In this document: positions 53,520 through 62,588 of the stretch, piece after piece | How positions within the stretch are numbered: the first letter of the stretch is position 1 | Layout: the number at the start of each line of letters is the position of its first letter | From: Stenomitos frigidus_A | Lineage (GTDB): Bacteria > Cyanobacteriota > Cyanobacteriia > Leptolyngbyales > Leptolyngbyaceae | DNA: 64,000 nt | NCBI RefSeq assembly: GCF_963877135.1 | Contig: NZ_CAWNSW010000111.1 | Location: forward strand, 124,001-188,000 | Reading direction: 5' to 3' | Position numbers and translations under genes: made by a program | The notes under the pieces: model-generated | Seen by the model: the letters and a program-made list of their open reading frames with translations, nothing else | What the model was told of the DNA's origin: nothing | The model's database searches: none

Positions 53520-53558
53520 AGAAAGCATCACCTCAAAGCTTGCACCTTTCCCCATGCC

Positions 53559-55019
53559 CTAGATACCAAACAGTGTTTGCAGGCGTTTGCGAATTTTCAG
53601 CAATGGCGTTTCTTCAGATAGTTCTGACAGCAGGCCCATTGCACGCAGGGTTTGTTGGCGTTCCATCAACTTGTGTGCAATCTGGTCTGCCAGTCCGCGA
53701 TGGTCTTCCAGTAGTTTTTGTAAGTCGTTGCGTTCGATGACAAAGAGAACCGTGTCTTCGAGCGTTCTCACGGTTGCCGATCGGGGAATGCCCATCAGCA
53801 AAGACATTTCGCCGAAGAATTCACCTTCATTGAGCGTGGCAATATATTGCTCTGCCTGCTTCGAGAAGATTTCAACCGAGCCTTTCAAAATAATGTAAAA
53901 TGACTCGCCGGGTGTCCCTTCCTCGCAAACAATTTGTTCCGTTGGAAAGAGCTGCCGATAGCCATATTCAATGAGCTGCAGCAGTTCTTCATCCGTGCAT
54001 TGCTCAAAGTAAGCAATGCGCCGCAGCATGTCGCGCAGGGTCAAGTTGTTGGGTGCTTTGGGTGCAGGCTTGCGGCTGCCCACATCACCTTCGAGATGCT
54101 TGCCATTACCAGTAGCCCTTTCACTATCGGGGTGGAACAGTTGCAACACGTCCCCGATATTGCGGATGTTGAGATCGTGCTGGGGAAAAGGGACTTCAAT
54201 GCCGCGGTGGTGAAGCTCGCGATCGATGCCAAAGTACAGCGCACTTTTAATCGGTTCGCTCTCTGTCGGTTCATTCGTCCACACCAAAAGCTCAAACAGC
54301 ATAGCGCTATCGCTAAAGCCCTTAAACCAAACGCGAGGCGACGGGTCTGTGAGCACTTTGGAATCTTTACGAGCCGCTGCCAGCAACGCTTCCGTGACGA
54401 TGAGTGTATCGCTGCCCTGAGCCACACCGATCGGCACGTGGAGACGACAGCGCGGGTCACGGTAGCTCCAGTTAATGATGTTGTTTTCGACAAAGCGAAT
54501 ATTGGGCACGATGACAAACACGCCATCCAGTGTCCGTACAGTGGTCGATCGGATCGAAATGTTTTCGACCGTACCCAGCAGCTTATCGATTTCAATGAAG
54601 TCGCCCACGCGGATCGGTTGCTCGATGAGAAGCGTGATCCCGCTAATAAAGTTGCTGGCAAGGTTTTGCAGCCCAAAACCTAAGCCAATGCCCAAGACGC
54701 CTGCAAACAGCGTTAGAGAGCTGAGATTGACACCCGCCGTTTGCAACACAATCACAAAGCCGATCGCCGTCAACAGATAACGGATAAAAGTGGCAACAAC
54801 TTCACGACTGCCGCGATCGAGTCCCAGCCGTACCAGCAAGCGACGATTGATCAGATTACTGAGCGATCGCGACACCCAGAAGACCGCCACACTGATGATT
54901 ACCAGCGTCACAATGAGGCTGAGCGAATAACGATTATTGCCGACCTCGAACATGGGTGTGGCAAATAACCGCATCAACTCTGCAAACGTTGTCTGAATTC
55001 CGTTAAGCAACCAGTTCAT
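53559..55019 (-). CDS. Mechanosensitive (MscS) channel with cyclic-nucleotide-binding domain
   Basis: A 486-residue inner-membrane protein. Membrane helices at about 25-50, 78-98 and 100-125 include the pore helix LFAGVLGIGLGFGLQNLASNFISG of the MscS family. The beta domain follows (RVGDFIEIDKLLGTVENISIRSTTVRTLDG). The C-terminus (about 345-465) is a cNMP-binding domain: GTPGESFYIILKGSVEIF and FFGEMSLLMGIPRSATVRT with the phosphate-binding Arg. The fusion suggests that cAMP or cGMP modulates the channel. Convergent with hemW. Confidence 0.95.
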   Translation of the reverse strand: MNWLLNGIQTTFAELMRLFATPMFEVGNNRYSLSLIVTLVIISVAVFWVSRSLSNLINRRLLVRLGLDRGSREVVATFIRYLLTAIGFVIVLQTAGVNLSSLTLFAGVLGIGLGFGLQNLASNFISGITLLIEQPIRVGDFIEIDKLLGTVENISIRSTTVRTLDGVFVIVPNIRFVENNIINWSYRDPRCRLHVPIGVAQGSDTLIVTEALLAAARKDSKVLTDPSPRVWFKGFSDSAMLFELLVWTNEPTESEPIKSALYFGIDRELHHRGIEVPFPQHDLNIRNIGDVLQLFHPDSERATGNGKHLEGDVGSRKPAPKAPNNLTLRDMLRRIAYFEQCTDEELLQLIEYGYRQLFPTEQIVCEEGTPGESFYIILKGSVEIFSKQAEQYIATLNEGEFFGEMSLLMGIPRSATVRTLEDTVLFVIERNDLQKLLEDHRGLADQIAHKLMERQQTLRAMGLLSELSEETPLLKIRKRLQTLFGI

Positions 55020-55197
55020 GCATGAGCCAGTGAAAAGCTATCTGAACATTGTGCCGGATTTGGTTGCGGCTCAGAAAAAGAAACTCAATCTCTTCATGCA
55101 GTTTGCACAGTGCCCTGCTGATCAAGGTGGCAGACGGGATGAGTGATTGGCAGTCGCCCTGGTATTGCTTTTTGACCTGGCACTGCCATCAGAAAAA

Positions 55198-55227
55198 AGT
55201 GGAGTGCGATCGCGATCGCACTCCACT
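55198..55227 (-). terminator. Rho-independent terminator of chlL-chlN
   Basis: A perfect 30-bp palindrome, AGTGGAGTGCGATCG joined to its reverse complement, begins 29 bp beyond the chlN stop. On the minus strand it is followed directly by CTTTTTTCTG, with the T run overlapping the stem end. It is the best terminator in the window and contains HIP1 cores at its centre. Confidence 0.88.
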
Positions 55228-55255
55228 AAATTGCCGTATAGCTAAAAAACAATCA

Positions 55256-56662
55256 CTAGACTTTGGCTTCTTCCCGCACCAGTTTGTCCCAACCAAGGTC
55301 TTTGAGTTCGGTATTGCGGCGCAGAGGACGCGTCACCAGTTCCAAAATGTCACGAGCGTTGGTAAAGCCGTGAATTTGGGCAAAGGTGAATTCGACTGAC
55401 CATTTGGTGTTGATGCCGCGTGCTTCCAGGGGGTTAGCGTGCGCCATGCCTGTAATGACCAGATCAGGCTTCAGTGCGGTAATGCGCTGAAGCTGGTTGT
55501 AATTATCGGGCTTTTCAACAATGCGAGGTGTCGGCACACCCATTTCGTGGCAGGTTTTCTCCAGCAGCGTTAATTCTGCTGCCTGATAGCGCTTATCCAT
55601 ATAGGGAATGCCAATTTCAGGGCAGCTCATGCCGCAGCGGATGAGGAAACGTGCCAGGGAGATTTCCAGCAGGTTGTCGCCCATGAAGAAGACGGATTTG
55701 CCGCGAATGAGTTGAAGGTAGTCTTCCATCCCTGCCCAGATTTGCGCTTCCCGATCGTCCAGCCCTTTCGGTTCAATACCAAATACGGAGCAGATCTTTT
55801 CAATCCAGGCGCGAGTGCCATCAGGACCGATCGGGAAGGGAGCGCCAATCAGCTTGCACTTACGACGACGCATAAACGTGGTAGCGGTACGCGAGAGGAA
55901 AGGATTGACACCCGACACATAGTAGCCTTCTTCAATCACAGGCAGTTCAGTGTAACGCTTAGCAGGCAACCAACCAGAGACTTTGATGCCCTGTTTCTTG
56001 AGTTCCAACGTCAATTGCGTGACCACTGGATCAGGTAGAGAACCGAACAGCACCAGCGGTGGGTGATCCACGTACTCAGATTCTGAGGTGGCAATCTCTT
56101 CTTTTTTGCGCCCAAAGTTGAGCAGTTTAGTAATCGCGTTGCGCTCTTCTTTGTCGCCTTCAGCTGCAAGCGGTTTATCAGGACAACGGTTCACCATTGC
56201 AGCGAGAACGGTATCTTCGCCTTGCGTGAAGGCATAATCCAATCCATTTGCGCGAGCCACAACGATCGGAATTCCCAGTTCAGCTTCCAGTCTAGGAGCC
56301 AACCCTTCCAAATCCATCTTGATGATTTCGGTGGTGCAGGTGCCAATCCAGACGATAACGCTGGGGTTGCGATCGCGCTTAATCTGCAAGCACAGCCGCT
56401 TCAATTCTTCGTAGTCATTCAATTGTGCAGAAATATCGCCTTCTTCCAGCTCTGCCATCGCATAACGTGGTTCGGCGAAGATCATCACGCCCATCGCGTT
56501 TTGCAGAAAGTAGCCGCAGGTCTTGGTGCCAATGACCAAAAAGAAGCTGTCTTCAATTTTCTGGTATAGCCATGCGACGCAGCTAATGGGGCAGAAGGTG
56601 TGATAGTTGCCTGTCTCGCATTCAAAATTCAGGGCTTGCGGTTCGGTTTCAGCAAGAGTCAT
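55256..56662 (-). CDS. chlN: Light-independent protochlorophyllide reductase subunit N
   Basis: A 468-residue catalytic subunit of the nitrogenase-like enzyme that reduces protochlorophyllide in darkness. Cys ligands of the NB-type [4Fe-4S] cluster are in LNFECETGNYHTFCPISCVAW (near residues 15-30) and GTKTCGYFLQ. WIGTCTTEIIKMDLEG and GMAHANPLEARGI are typical. It pairs with ChlB, not in the window, and takes electrons from ChlL encoded upstream. Length is normal. Confidence 0.98.
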   Translation of the reverse strand: MTLAETEPQALNFECETGNYHTFCPISCVAWLYQKIEDSFFLVIGTKTCGYFLQNAMGVMIFAEPRYAMAELEEGDISAQLNDYEELKRLCLQIKRDRNPSVIVWIGTCTTEIIKMDLEGLAPRLEAELGIPIVVARANGLDYAFTQGEDTVLAAMVNRCPDKPLAAEGDKEERNAITKLLNFGRKKEEIATSESEYVDHPPLVLFGSLPDPVVTQLTLELKKQGIKVSGWLPAKRYTELPVIEEGYYVSGVNPFLSRTATTFMRRRKCKLIGAPFPIGPDGTRAWIEKICSVFGIEPKGLDDREAQIWAGMEDYLQLIRGKSVFFMGDNLLEISLARFLIRCGMSCPEIGIPYMDKRYQAAELTLLEKTCHEMGVPTPRIVEKPDNYNQLQRITALKPDLVITGMAHANPLEARGINTKWSVEFTFAQIHGFTNARDILELVTRPLRRNTELKDLGWDKLVREEAKV

Positions 56663-56731
56663 GAGTCAGTGTCCTCCGTGAAGGGAGTGGTTGGTGGTTG
56701 GTTGTTAGTTGTTGGCAGTGTTGCTGCTTTT

Positions 56732-56815
56732 CCCTCACCCTCAATCCCTCTCCCTGGGGAGAGGGACTTTGAATCTAGCTCCCTTCTCCTGCGGGAGAAG
56801 GGCTGGGGATGAGGG
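56732..56815. repeat. CCCTCACCC-type repeat with two hairpins
   Basis: Two tight hairpins lie in the gap between the DUF5331 gene and chlN: CCCTCTCCC with GGGAGAGGG (56746-56765) and CCCTTCTCC with GGAGAAGGG (56781-56802). The outer ends CCCTCACCC and GGGATGAGGG are also inverted. The form is a dispersed bacterial repeat. It may modulate chlN expression within the operon. Confidence 0.75.
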
Positions 56816-56869
56816 CGGTTCGGATTGCTCGAACGATTATTCGGTCAATAGTGGTTAGCAGAAGAGAGA

Positions 56870-57292
56870 TTAATCGCGTCGATCGCGCGAACCACGGCAG
56901 TCTTCATCAATTTGGGCAGGCGCTTTCATCGGCACTTGGCTGGCTTGGATGTTGATCTCATGCAAAGCGGCAGGCAGTAGCTTACGGGAGCCGTTCGTCG
57001 TTTCGTTGACTGCACCTTCAGACACCTTGTCTAACTGTTCTTCGGGGTTAAAGTTGAGTCCCAGAGCCATCACGATGCGATCGGGGTTGCTGCTCAGATC
57101 GACAACCAATGGTAAAAGTTGAGCAAGCCTTGGCTCCAATACTGAGAGGGTTGCCAGAATAAAGCCAGACGAGGGGCGACGTTGCCCGTCACAGTTGACC
57201 CAAACCCCTAAACGCGACAGCCATTGACGATTTTCGGCGTAGTAGGTCAACCATTTTTCTCGCACCGATTGGCGAATTTGCTCAGTATTCAC
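56870..57292 (-). CDS. DUF5331 protein between chlL and chlN
   Basis: From GTG at 57292 (VNTEQIRQSVREKWLTYYAEN) the protein has 140 residues. The frame extends to ATG at 57343, but those 17 extra residues (KLKTQNSKLKT...) come from four GTTTTGA heptamers and are probably untranslated. It is a soluble helical protein (LSRLGVWVNCDGQRRPSSGFILATLSVLEPRLAQLLPLVV). The family sits between chlL and chlN in many cyanobacteria, so a role in dark chlorophyll synthesis or its regulation is likely but unproven. Confidence 0.85.
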   Translation of the reverse strand: MNTEQIRQSVREKWLTYYAENRQWLSRLGVWVNCDGQRRPSSGFILATLSVLEPRLAQLLPLVVDLSSNPDRIVMALGLNFNPEEQLDKVSEGAVNETTNGSRKLLPAALHEINIQASQVPMKAPAQIDEDCRGSRDRRD

Positions 57293-57303
57293 GGGTAAAT
57301 TAG

Positions 57304-57331
57304 TTTTGAGTTTTGAGTTTTGAGTTTTGAG
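57304..57331. repeat. Four exact GTTTTGA heptamers
   Basis: Four head-to-tail copies lie between chlL and the DUF5331 gene and lengthen its open frame artificially. The same heptamer occurs at 49194-49221 and near 36545 and 48300. Confidence 0.9.
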
Positions 57332-57377
57332 TTTGGTCATCACTCATCACTCAAAACTTATCACCCATAACTTTCTT

Positions 57378-58244
57378 TTAAACCATCATCACGTCTAATT
57401 CTTGGGCTTCTGAGCGCACGGGTGGCTGAGCAGGGTTGAGGTAGAAGTCAGACAGGAGGGAGAACAGTTCGCGATCGGGCGTGTCGTTCGGCACCACGCC
57501 TTCGGGACGCGCCAGAATTTGGTCAGCGATGTTGAGGTAGTAGTCGCAGACGTAGTTGAGCGACGGATCAGTTTCCGCCATTTCAAACAGCGTCTTGCCT
57601 TTGACACGAGACACGCGAATATCTTCAATCAGCGGCAGAATTTCCAAGACAGGCATGGGGACGGTTTCAATGTACTTGTCGATCAAATCGCGCTTGGAGG
57701 TGCGATTGCCAATCAATCCACCTAAACGTAGGGGATGTGTCCGGGCTTTCTCGCGCACGGAAGCAGCAATCCGATTGGCGGCAAATAGAGCATCAAAGCC
57801 GTTGTCGGTCACGATCATGCAGTAGTCGGCGTAGTTGAGGGGAGCGGCAAAACCACCGCACACTACGTCACCCAACACGTCAAACAGAATGATATCGTAT
57901 TCGTCGAAGGCGTTGAGTTCTTTTAGCAGCTTGACGGTTTCGCCCACAACGTAGCCGCCGCAGCCTGCCCCGGCTGGAGGTCCACCCGCTTCCACGCAAT
58001 CCACGCCACCGTAGCCTTTGTAAATCACATCTTCAGACCACACATCTTCGTAGTGATAGTCTTTTTCTTGCAGCGTATCAATAATGGTGGGGATGAGAAA
58101 GCCCGTCAGCGTAAAGGTGCTGTCGTGTTTGGGGTCGCAACCAATTTGCAAAACCTTTTTGCCACGACGCGCCAGTGCGACTGAGATGTTGCAGCTTGTC
58201 GTAGATTTGCCAATGCCGCCTTTGCCGTAAACTGCGAGTTTCAC
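57378..58244 (-). CDS. chlL: Light-independent protochlorophyllide reductase iron protein
   Basis: A 288-residue homodimeric ATPase like nitrogenase NifH. The P-loop is GKGGIGKSTTSCN at residues 7-19, the switch region DVLGDVVCGGFA has one cluster Cys (near 130), and the other is in GGPPAGAGCGGY (near 96). It delivers electrons from ferredoxin to ChlN-ChlB with ATP hydrolysis. It is the first gene of chlL-DUF5331-chlN. A 680-bp gap upstream should hold its promoter. Confidence 0.98.
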   Translation of the reverse strand: MKLAVYGKGGIGKSTTSCNISVALARRGKKVLQIGCDPKHDSTFTLTGFLIPTIIDTLQEKDYHYEDVWSEDVIYKGYGGVDCVEAGGPPAGAGCGGYVVGETVKLLKELNAFDEYDIILFDVLGDVVCGGFAAPLNYADYCMIVTDNGFDALFAANRIAASVREKARTHPLRLGGLIGNRTSKRDLIDKYIETVPMPVLEILPLIEDIRVSRVKGKTLFEMAETDPSLNYVCDYYLNIADQILARPEGVVPNDTPDRELFSLLSDFYLNPAQPPVRSEAQELDVMMV

Positions 58245-58921
58245 TCTAGTTGTCTCCTAATCGTGTCGTGGGCTGCTCAGAAACCGGGTTTCTTATTTCT
58301 AGGTTTCTTATTCGGATTGGTCGATGAGGTCATTATTGGGCAACTCGATCGCAAAGGAAAGCGCGACCAAAAATGCACAGGGCTGCTAAACGAATAATTA
58401 AACCGTCTGGATTTGCTGGAACCTTGCTAGAAAGCATAAGGCTCTATCAGTATCTAAAACCACGTCTTAATCAGTTTTAACCTTTGTTTTTTATAAAAAG
58501 TGGAACAAAAGACAATAAATAAAAAGCGTCTGGAATGTTCTCGTTAGAGGCACTTTAAAGCGATCGCGCCTCTCCACACGCCCACTTCACCGACTAAAGT
58601 CAGACTCTACCAATGGCGCTTGCTAGTCTAAACGGCGACTGATCCCCAAAAAATAAGGGCGATCGCGCTAGATGTAAGGCGCTTGCTCAACCCAAAGTGT
58701 CTGCCTATCAGTCGTTTCAAAGCTTGGGAGCGATCGCGCACACTTCAACAGCAAGCCCCTTGCCGGGATTTTCGCTCTGCAATGGTTGGTGAATGCAATG
58801 GGAAAGAAGGGCTGATTAGTGGGGCGATCGTCCAAAACGATCAACAAACCAGCCGAAACAATCAGTCTTTTATTAAAAATAGTGACAACTTGCCAAACGG
58901 CTTCCTTTCGTAACAAATGCG
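58245..58921. promoter_or_regulatory. Upstream region of chlL
   Basis: Nearly 680 bp without a credible gene. A GAAACCGGGTTTC palindrome at about 58280 is a common cyanobacterial repeat. AT-rich blocks at 58470-58520 could hold the chlL promoter. Overlapping frames at 58668-58916 (minus) and 58683-58913 (plus) are mutual shadows and not called. Confidence 0.4.
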
Positions 58922-59476
58922 TTACTGCTTCACAAATCCACGCATTAGCGTTTGAGTAGGATTATCAACCAGGAGCGTTTTCTTATCGGCTGAAGCATAG
59001 AGCATGAACCTATAGCACTTACTGCATCCAGGAAGGTCGGTTGAGCCACTCGCCCTGTCATTGCGTTCAGCTACATCGTCAATAAAAATAAGCTTATTGC
59101 CATCAAGTTTGACTTTGCCGTGCAGTTTACCGTCATCGCCGAAGAGTATGAACATAGCCTCAAATGTGCCGTTTGCCTTGATTGTGATGCTCATCTGTTC
59201 AACGAATTGACGGTAATCCGTCTCAAGTTCTTTTACAGGCATACTTACTGAATTTTTCATATCACTTAATGACTTTTTCAGTGCTTTCTCATCAACGACT
59301 CCTTTGTACGTTCCTGCCAATGACTCGATCGTGAGTGGTGCGGTAACAGGGGAGGCGATCGCGGGTTGAGGAGAAGCGGGACGATCGTCGTTGGCGATCG
59401 CAGAAGGCACGGTTTGAGAACATGCTCCCACTGTTAGCAAAACTGGTAGTAGAAAGAGGATGGGTAAAATCCGCAT
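58922..59476 (-). CDS. Lipoprotein of unknown function
   Basis: From ATG at 59476 (MRILPILFLLPVLLTVGACSQ) the protein has 184 residues; the frame is open to 59542. The lipobox LTVGAC at the signal end predicts lipid attachment. After a Pro/Ala-rich linker, a lipocalin-like beta domain seems likely (LAGTYKGVVDEKALKKSL, MSITIKANGTFEAMFILFGDDGKLHGKVKLDGNKLIF). Two Cys (LPGCSKCYRF) may pair. No function assigned. Confidence 0.8.
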   Translation of the reverse strand: MRILPILFLLPVLLTVGACSQTVPSAIANDDRPASPQPAIASPVTAPLTIESLAGTYKGVVDEKALKKSLSDMKNSVSMPVKELETDYRQFVEQMSITIKANGTFEAMFILFGDDGKLHGKVKLDGNKLIFIDDVAERNDRASGSTDLPGCSKCYRFMLYASADKKTLLVDNPTQTLMRGFVKQ

Positions 59477-59920
59477 AATGACGGTTGCTTTGAGTACGAT
59501 CAGACAATGAATATCGCGGAGTCTAGCAAAAGCAGTAAACACACTCCATCAGCATTGTTACTAGCCTGATCATTAAGAGTCATCAGGTCATCATTGAGCA
59601 AATTAATCAGACAGTTTGAATGCGATTGTCCAATCATCTAAAATTTTGCTTCCACACAGCACAGCAGGCAGTATAACGGCAGTAGAAATGAGAAGTTGTT
59701 TAAACTGGCGCATAAAATTCTTTCCTTATTGCTGCAAATCTTGACTGACTATGGCTCAATGCAGCGACAGGAAGAACTGACCTGACGAGCCTGGAAGCCG
59801 TTAGCAAGGGTTTAGCAGTTGTAGCAAGCGGTTGATTTTTACAAGTCTGGTTCATCGTCACCGAGCTGACAAAAGGCATTCGTTTCAAACATCCTCTCAA
59901 CGAATATTAAGGAGACACTC
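59477..59920. other. Divergent intergenic region
   Basis: About 440 bp between the lipoprotein and the AT-hook gene. It is AT-rich at 59560-59660. A strong AGGAGA ribosome-binding site occurs at about 59909. No other gene seen. Confidence 0.45.
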
Positions 59921-60838
59921 GTGGTTCAAGATTTCACTGCATTCAGAAAAATTTCGTTTCAGACGGTCGATGTCGAGGTTGCGCTAGCAGAAATTGAGTA
60001 TCAATACCTCAGATTTGTTTGCGAAGCGACGCTGCGTAATTCCGATGAAGTGTTGCGCGAGCAAATTCGCAATTTGCATATCCCCGGCTTACCGTCGTTT
60101 GACGACTGGCGCAAACAAGAAGCGACTCCAGTTAGAGGCATCCTGGTGCCTTCGATTGAGACCAACACCATTCCAACAACCGCGATCGCAAGTCAGGAGA
60201 GCGTCGCTCCGGTGGTTGAACCTGCTGTTGCACCATCAACGAAGCCCAGTAGCGATCGCAAACCAGCAGACGCACCAACGGCTAAAGCAACTCAAGCAGC
60301 GCCATCAGGAAGCGTCACCAGCGCACTCTTGCAGGTGTTAGCTGAGCCAGCGTCAGCCAAACTAACCTCGCGAGAAGTCATTGAACAACAACACGAAAAG
60401 CTCAGCGCCCTGCTGAAAGAAGGCCAAAGCATGGATGAGCTTGCCACCCTGCTGACCAGCAACGGTGCCAAGATTAGCGCCTCTACGCTCAGAAATTATC
60501 TGTCAGCTGCCAGACGCAAAGCCAAAACAAGTAACGCTAACAATGCAGGCAAACCCGCCCGTGCAAAGAATGACCCAGCCGCTAAAAAAGTCACTGGAGA
60601 GCGATCGACTGACAACGCAGTCCCAGCATCAAAGCCATCAGTCGAGGCCGCTCCAGTGGTCATTTCACAGCCATCCACGGCTGAAGCTACAGACGCTCCC
60701 CCTGTGCCCACAAAGCCTAAAAGAGGTCGCCCCAAAGCTGCTGCAAAAGCGAAGCTCGAGCATGAAACCAGCGTGACTGCGACCCGTAAGCCCAAAACCC
60801 AGGCGCCTGCACTCAAAAAGCGAAAGGGCAGTCGATAA
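59921..60838 (+). CDS. Putative DNA-binding protein with AT-hook and Lys/Pro-rich tail
   Basis: A 305-residue protein beginning at GTG with AGGAGA upstream. Three parts are visible. Residues 1-75 form a helical domain (VALAEIEYQYLRFVCEATLRNSDEVLREQIRNL). Residues 150-205 contain a small helical unit (VIEQQHEKLSALLKEGQSMDELATLLTSNGAKISASTLRNYLSAARRK) that resembles short DNA-binding domains of plasmid TraK/StbC-type proteins, from memory. The tail is rich in Lys, Ala and Pro with an AT-hook (KPKRGRPKAAAK near 270). The linkers are disordered. A nucleoid or plasmid-derived regulator is plausible; no function is certain. Confidence 0.75.
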   Translation: MVQDFTAFRKISFQTVDVEVALAEIEYQYLRFVCEATLRNSDEVLREQIRNLHIPGLPSFDDWRKQEATPVRGILVPSIETNTIPTTAIASQESVAPVVEPAVAPSTKPSSDRKPADAPTAKATQAAPSGSVTSALLQVLAEPASAKLTSREVIEQQHEKLSALLKEGQSMDELATLLTSNGAKISASTLRNYLSAARRKAKTSNANNAGKPARAKNDPAAKKVTGERSTDNAVPASKPSVEAAPVVISQPSTAEATDAPPVPTKPKRGRPKAAAKAKLEHETSVTATRKPKTQAPALKKRKGSR

Positions 60839-60934
60839 TGGACGACAGGGGGGATTGAAAGGATGAGCCAGTCACCGTAGAGACGCAAAAGACGCACTCA
60901 AAGCGCATCATGTCCTAACCATTACTATTAGGGC

Positions 60935-62044
60935 TTAAAACGTCACTACGGTACGAATCCCCTCACCGCTGTGCATCAGATCAAAGGCTTCGTTAATCCG
61001 CTCAATGGGCATCACATTGGTAATGAGATCATCAATATTGATTCTCCCTTCCATGTACCAGTCCACAATCTTAGGAACATCCGTGCGGCCTCTAGCGCCC
61101 CCAAACGCACTGCCCTTCCAGACACGCCCTGTCACGAGTTGAAAGGGGCGCGTGCTAATTTCTTGCCCAGCGCCCGCAACACCAATAATGACGCTCACAC
61201 CCCAACCCTTGTGACAGCATTCCAACGCCTGTCGCATCACATTGACATTGCCAATGCATTCAAAGCTATAGTCAGCGCCACCCTTCGTCAGCTCGACTAA
61301 ATGCGCCACCAGATCGCCCTCAACCTCACGAGGGTTCACAAAGTGAGTCATACCAAGCTTTTCTGCCAGAGCCTTCTTTTTGGGGTTAAGGTCTACACCC
61401 ACAATCATGTTGGCTCCCACCATGCGAGCACCCTGAATCACGTTTAAACCAATACCGCCGAGACCAAAGACCACCACATTGGCACCGTACTCAACTTTGG
61501 CAGTATTGATGACCGCGCCAATCCCCGTTGTCACGCCACAGCCGATATAGCAGACTTTCTCGAACGGTGCGTCTTCGCGAATTTTGGCGACTGCAATTTC
61601 GGGTAGCACCGTGTAATTGGCAAAGGTCGAGGTGCCCATGTAGTGATACAGCGGCTGACCGTCGATCGCAAACCGACTGCTGCCATCAGGCATGACACCG
61701 CGCCCTTGAGTTGAGCGAATTGCCTGACAGAGATTTGTCTTCTGGCTCAAACAATACTCACAATTGCGACACTCTGGCGTGTAGAGAGGAATGACATGAT
61801 CGCCCGTCTTCAATGACTGGACGCCTGCACCCACTTCCACAACCACGCCAGCTCCTTCATGCCCAAGAATGGCAGGAAACAGCCCTTCAGGGTCGGCGCC
61901 CGACAGTGTGTAGGCATCGGTGTGGCAAACGCCTGTAGCTTTGATTTCGACCAACACTTCTCCCTCTTTGGGTCCATCAAGCTGCACCGTTTCAATACTT
62001 AGCGGTTTTCCTGCTTCCAGCGCGACAGCGGCTCTAACGTCCAT
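60935..62044 (-). CDS. frmA: S-(hydroxymethyl)glutathione dehydrogenase / class III alcohol dehydrogenase
   Basis: A 369-residue zinc enzyme that oxidises the formaldehyde-glutathione adduct with NAD. The catalytic zinc ligands are Cys in ATGVCHTDAY, His in GHEGAGVV near residue 65, and the later Cys in YIGCGVTTG near 168. The structural zinc site is CRNCEYCLSQKTNLC near 95-109. The NAD-binding fold has FGLGGIGLNVIQGA. Closing GEGIRTVVTF is typical. Length matches class III ADH. It stands alone between the AT-hook gene and DUF2809 gene. Confidence 0.97.
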   Translation of the reverse strand: MDVRAAVALEAGKPLSIETVQLDGPKEGEVLVEIKATGVCHTDAYTLSGADPEGLFPAILGHEGAGVVVEVGAGVQSLKTGDHVIPLYTPECRNCEYCLSQKTNLCQAIRSTQGRGVMPDGSSRFAIDGQPLYHYMGTSTFANYTVLPEIAVAKIREDAPFEKVCYIGCGVTTGIGAVINTAKVEYGANVVVFGLGGIGLNVIQGARMVGANMIVGVDLNPKKKALAEKLGMTHFVNPREVEGDLVAHLVELTKGGADYSFECIGNVNVMRQALECCHKGWGVSVIIGVAGAGQEISTRPFQLVTGRVWKGSAFGGARGRTDVPKIVDWYMEGRINIDDLITNVMPIERINEAFDLMHSGEGIRTVVTF

Positions 62045-62177
62045 AACTCTGCTCCAACGTCCAGATTTTAGTGCTCAGATTAGGGCTTTTAGATTGAAAT
62101 CTAAAGTCTCCTAACGACTACAGTCCACAGTCTAAAGCAGTTTACCCCGGCGGCGTCGATCGCCCTTAACGTGCGAA

Positions 62178-62588
62178 CTAAATCCTTTGAGCCGATCGCG
62201 CCCACAGCCAGCCCAACCAACTGCCTACAAAATAAGGTGGAAAGTCCAGCCAGTTAAAGGTAGTGCCCAAAACAAGTCGGCCTGGCAAGGTAGCCCGAGC
62301 TGCTTCCAAAAACGGTGGATGCCATAGCTGGAGACACTCTAAGCCACAGGTACTGAGACAAACTCCGATCGCAATGGGACGCAAAGCAACACGAGGGAAA
62401 AGGAAACTAACCAGTAAAACCCAGAAAATTTCGTAAGCAAGGCTGCCGATCGCATCATTCAACCATTCGGGCGTTAGTCCTTGAGCAAAGCGAATGATAT
62501 ATCCGATCGGCACAATGAGGCTTATGCTGACTAACAGCACAAGGCGATATTTCAAAAACCGTGGATGTCCAGAGTGAAAAAGAAGCAT
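62178..62588 (-). CDS. DUF2809 membrane protein
   Basis: From ATG at 62588 (MLLFHSGHPRFLKYRLVLL) the protein has 136 residues; a longer frame begins at 62681. Four membrane helices are predicted. The family signature is in the second half: IAIGVCLSTCGLECLQLWHPPFLEAARAT and GRLVLGTTFNWLDFPPYFVGSWLGWLW. DUF2809 proteins are small uncharacterised inner-membrane proteins. Function unknown. Confidence 0.85.
   Translation of the reverse strand: MLLFHSGHPRFLKYRLVLLVSISLIVPIGYIIRFAQGLTPEWLNDAIGSLAYEIFWVLLVSFLFPRVALRPIAIGVCLSTCGLECLQLWHPPFLEAARATLPGRLVLGTTFNWLDFPPYFVGSWLGWLWARSAQRI

Noticed and set aside
58668..58916. Opposing frames upstream of chlL
   Set aside because: They are shadows of each other, and neither has a recognisable motif.
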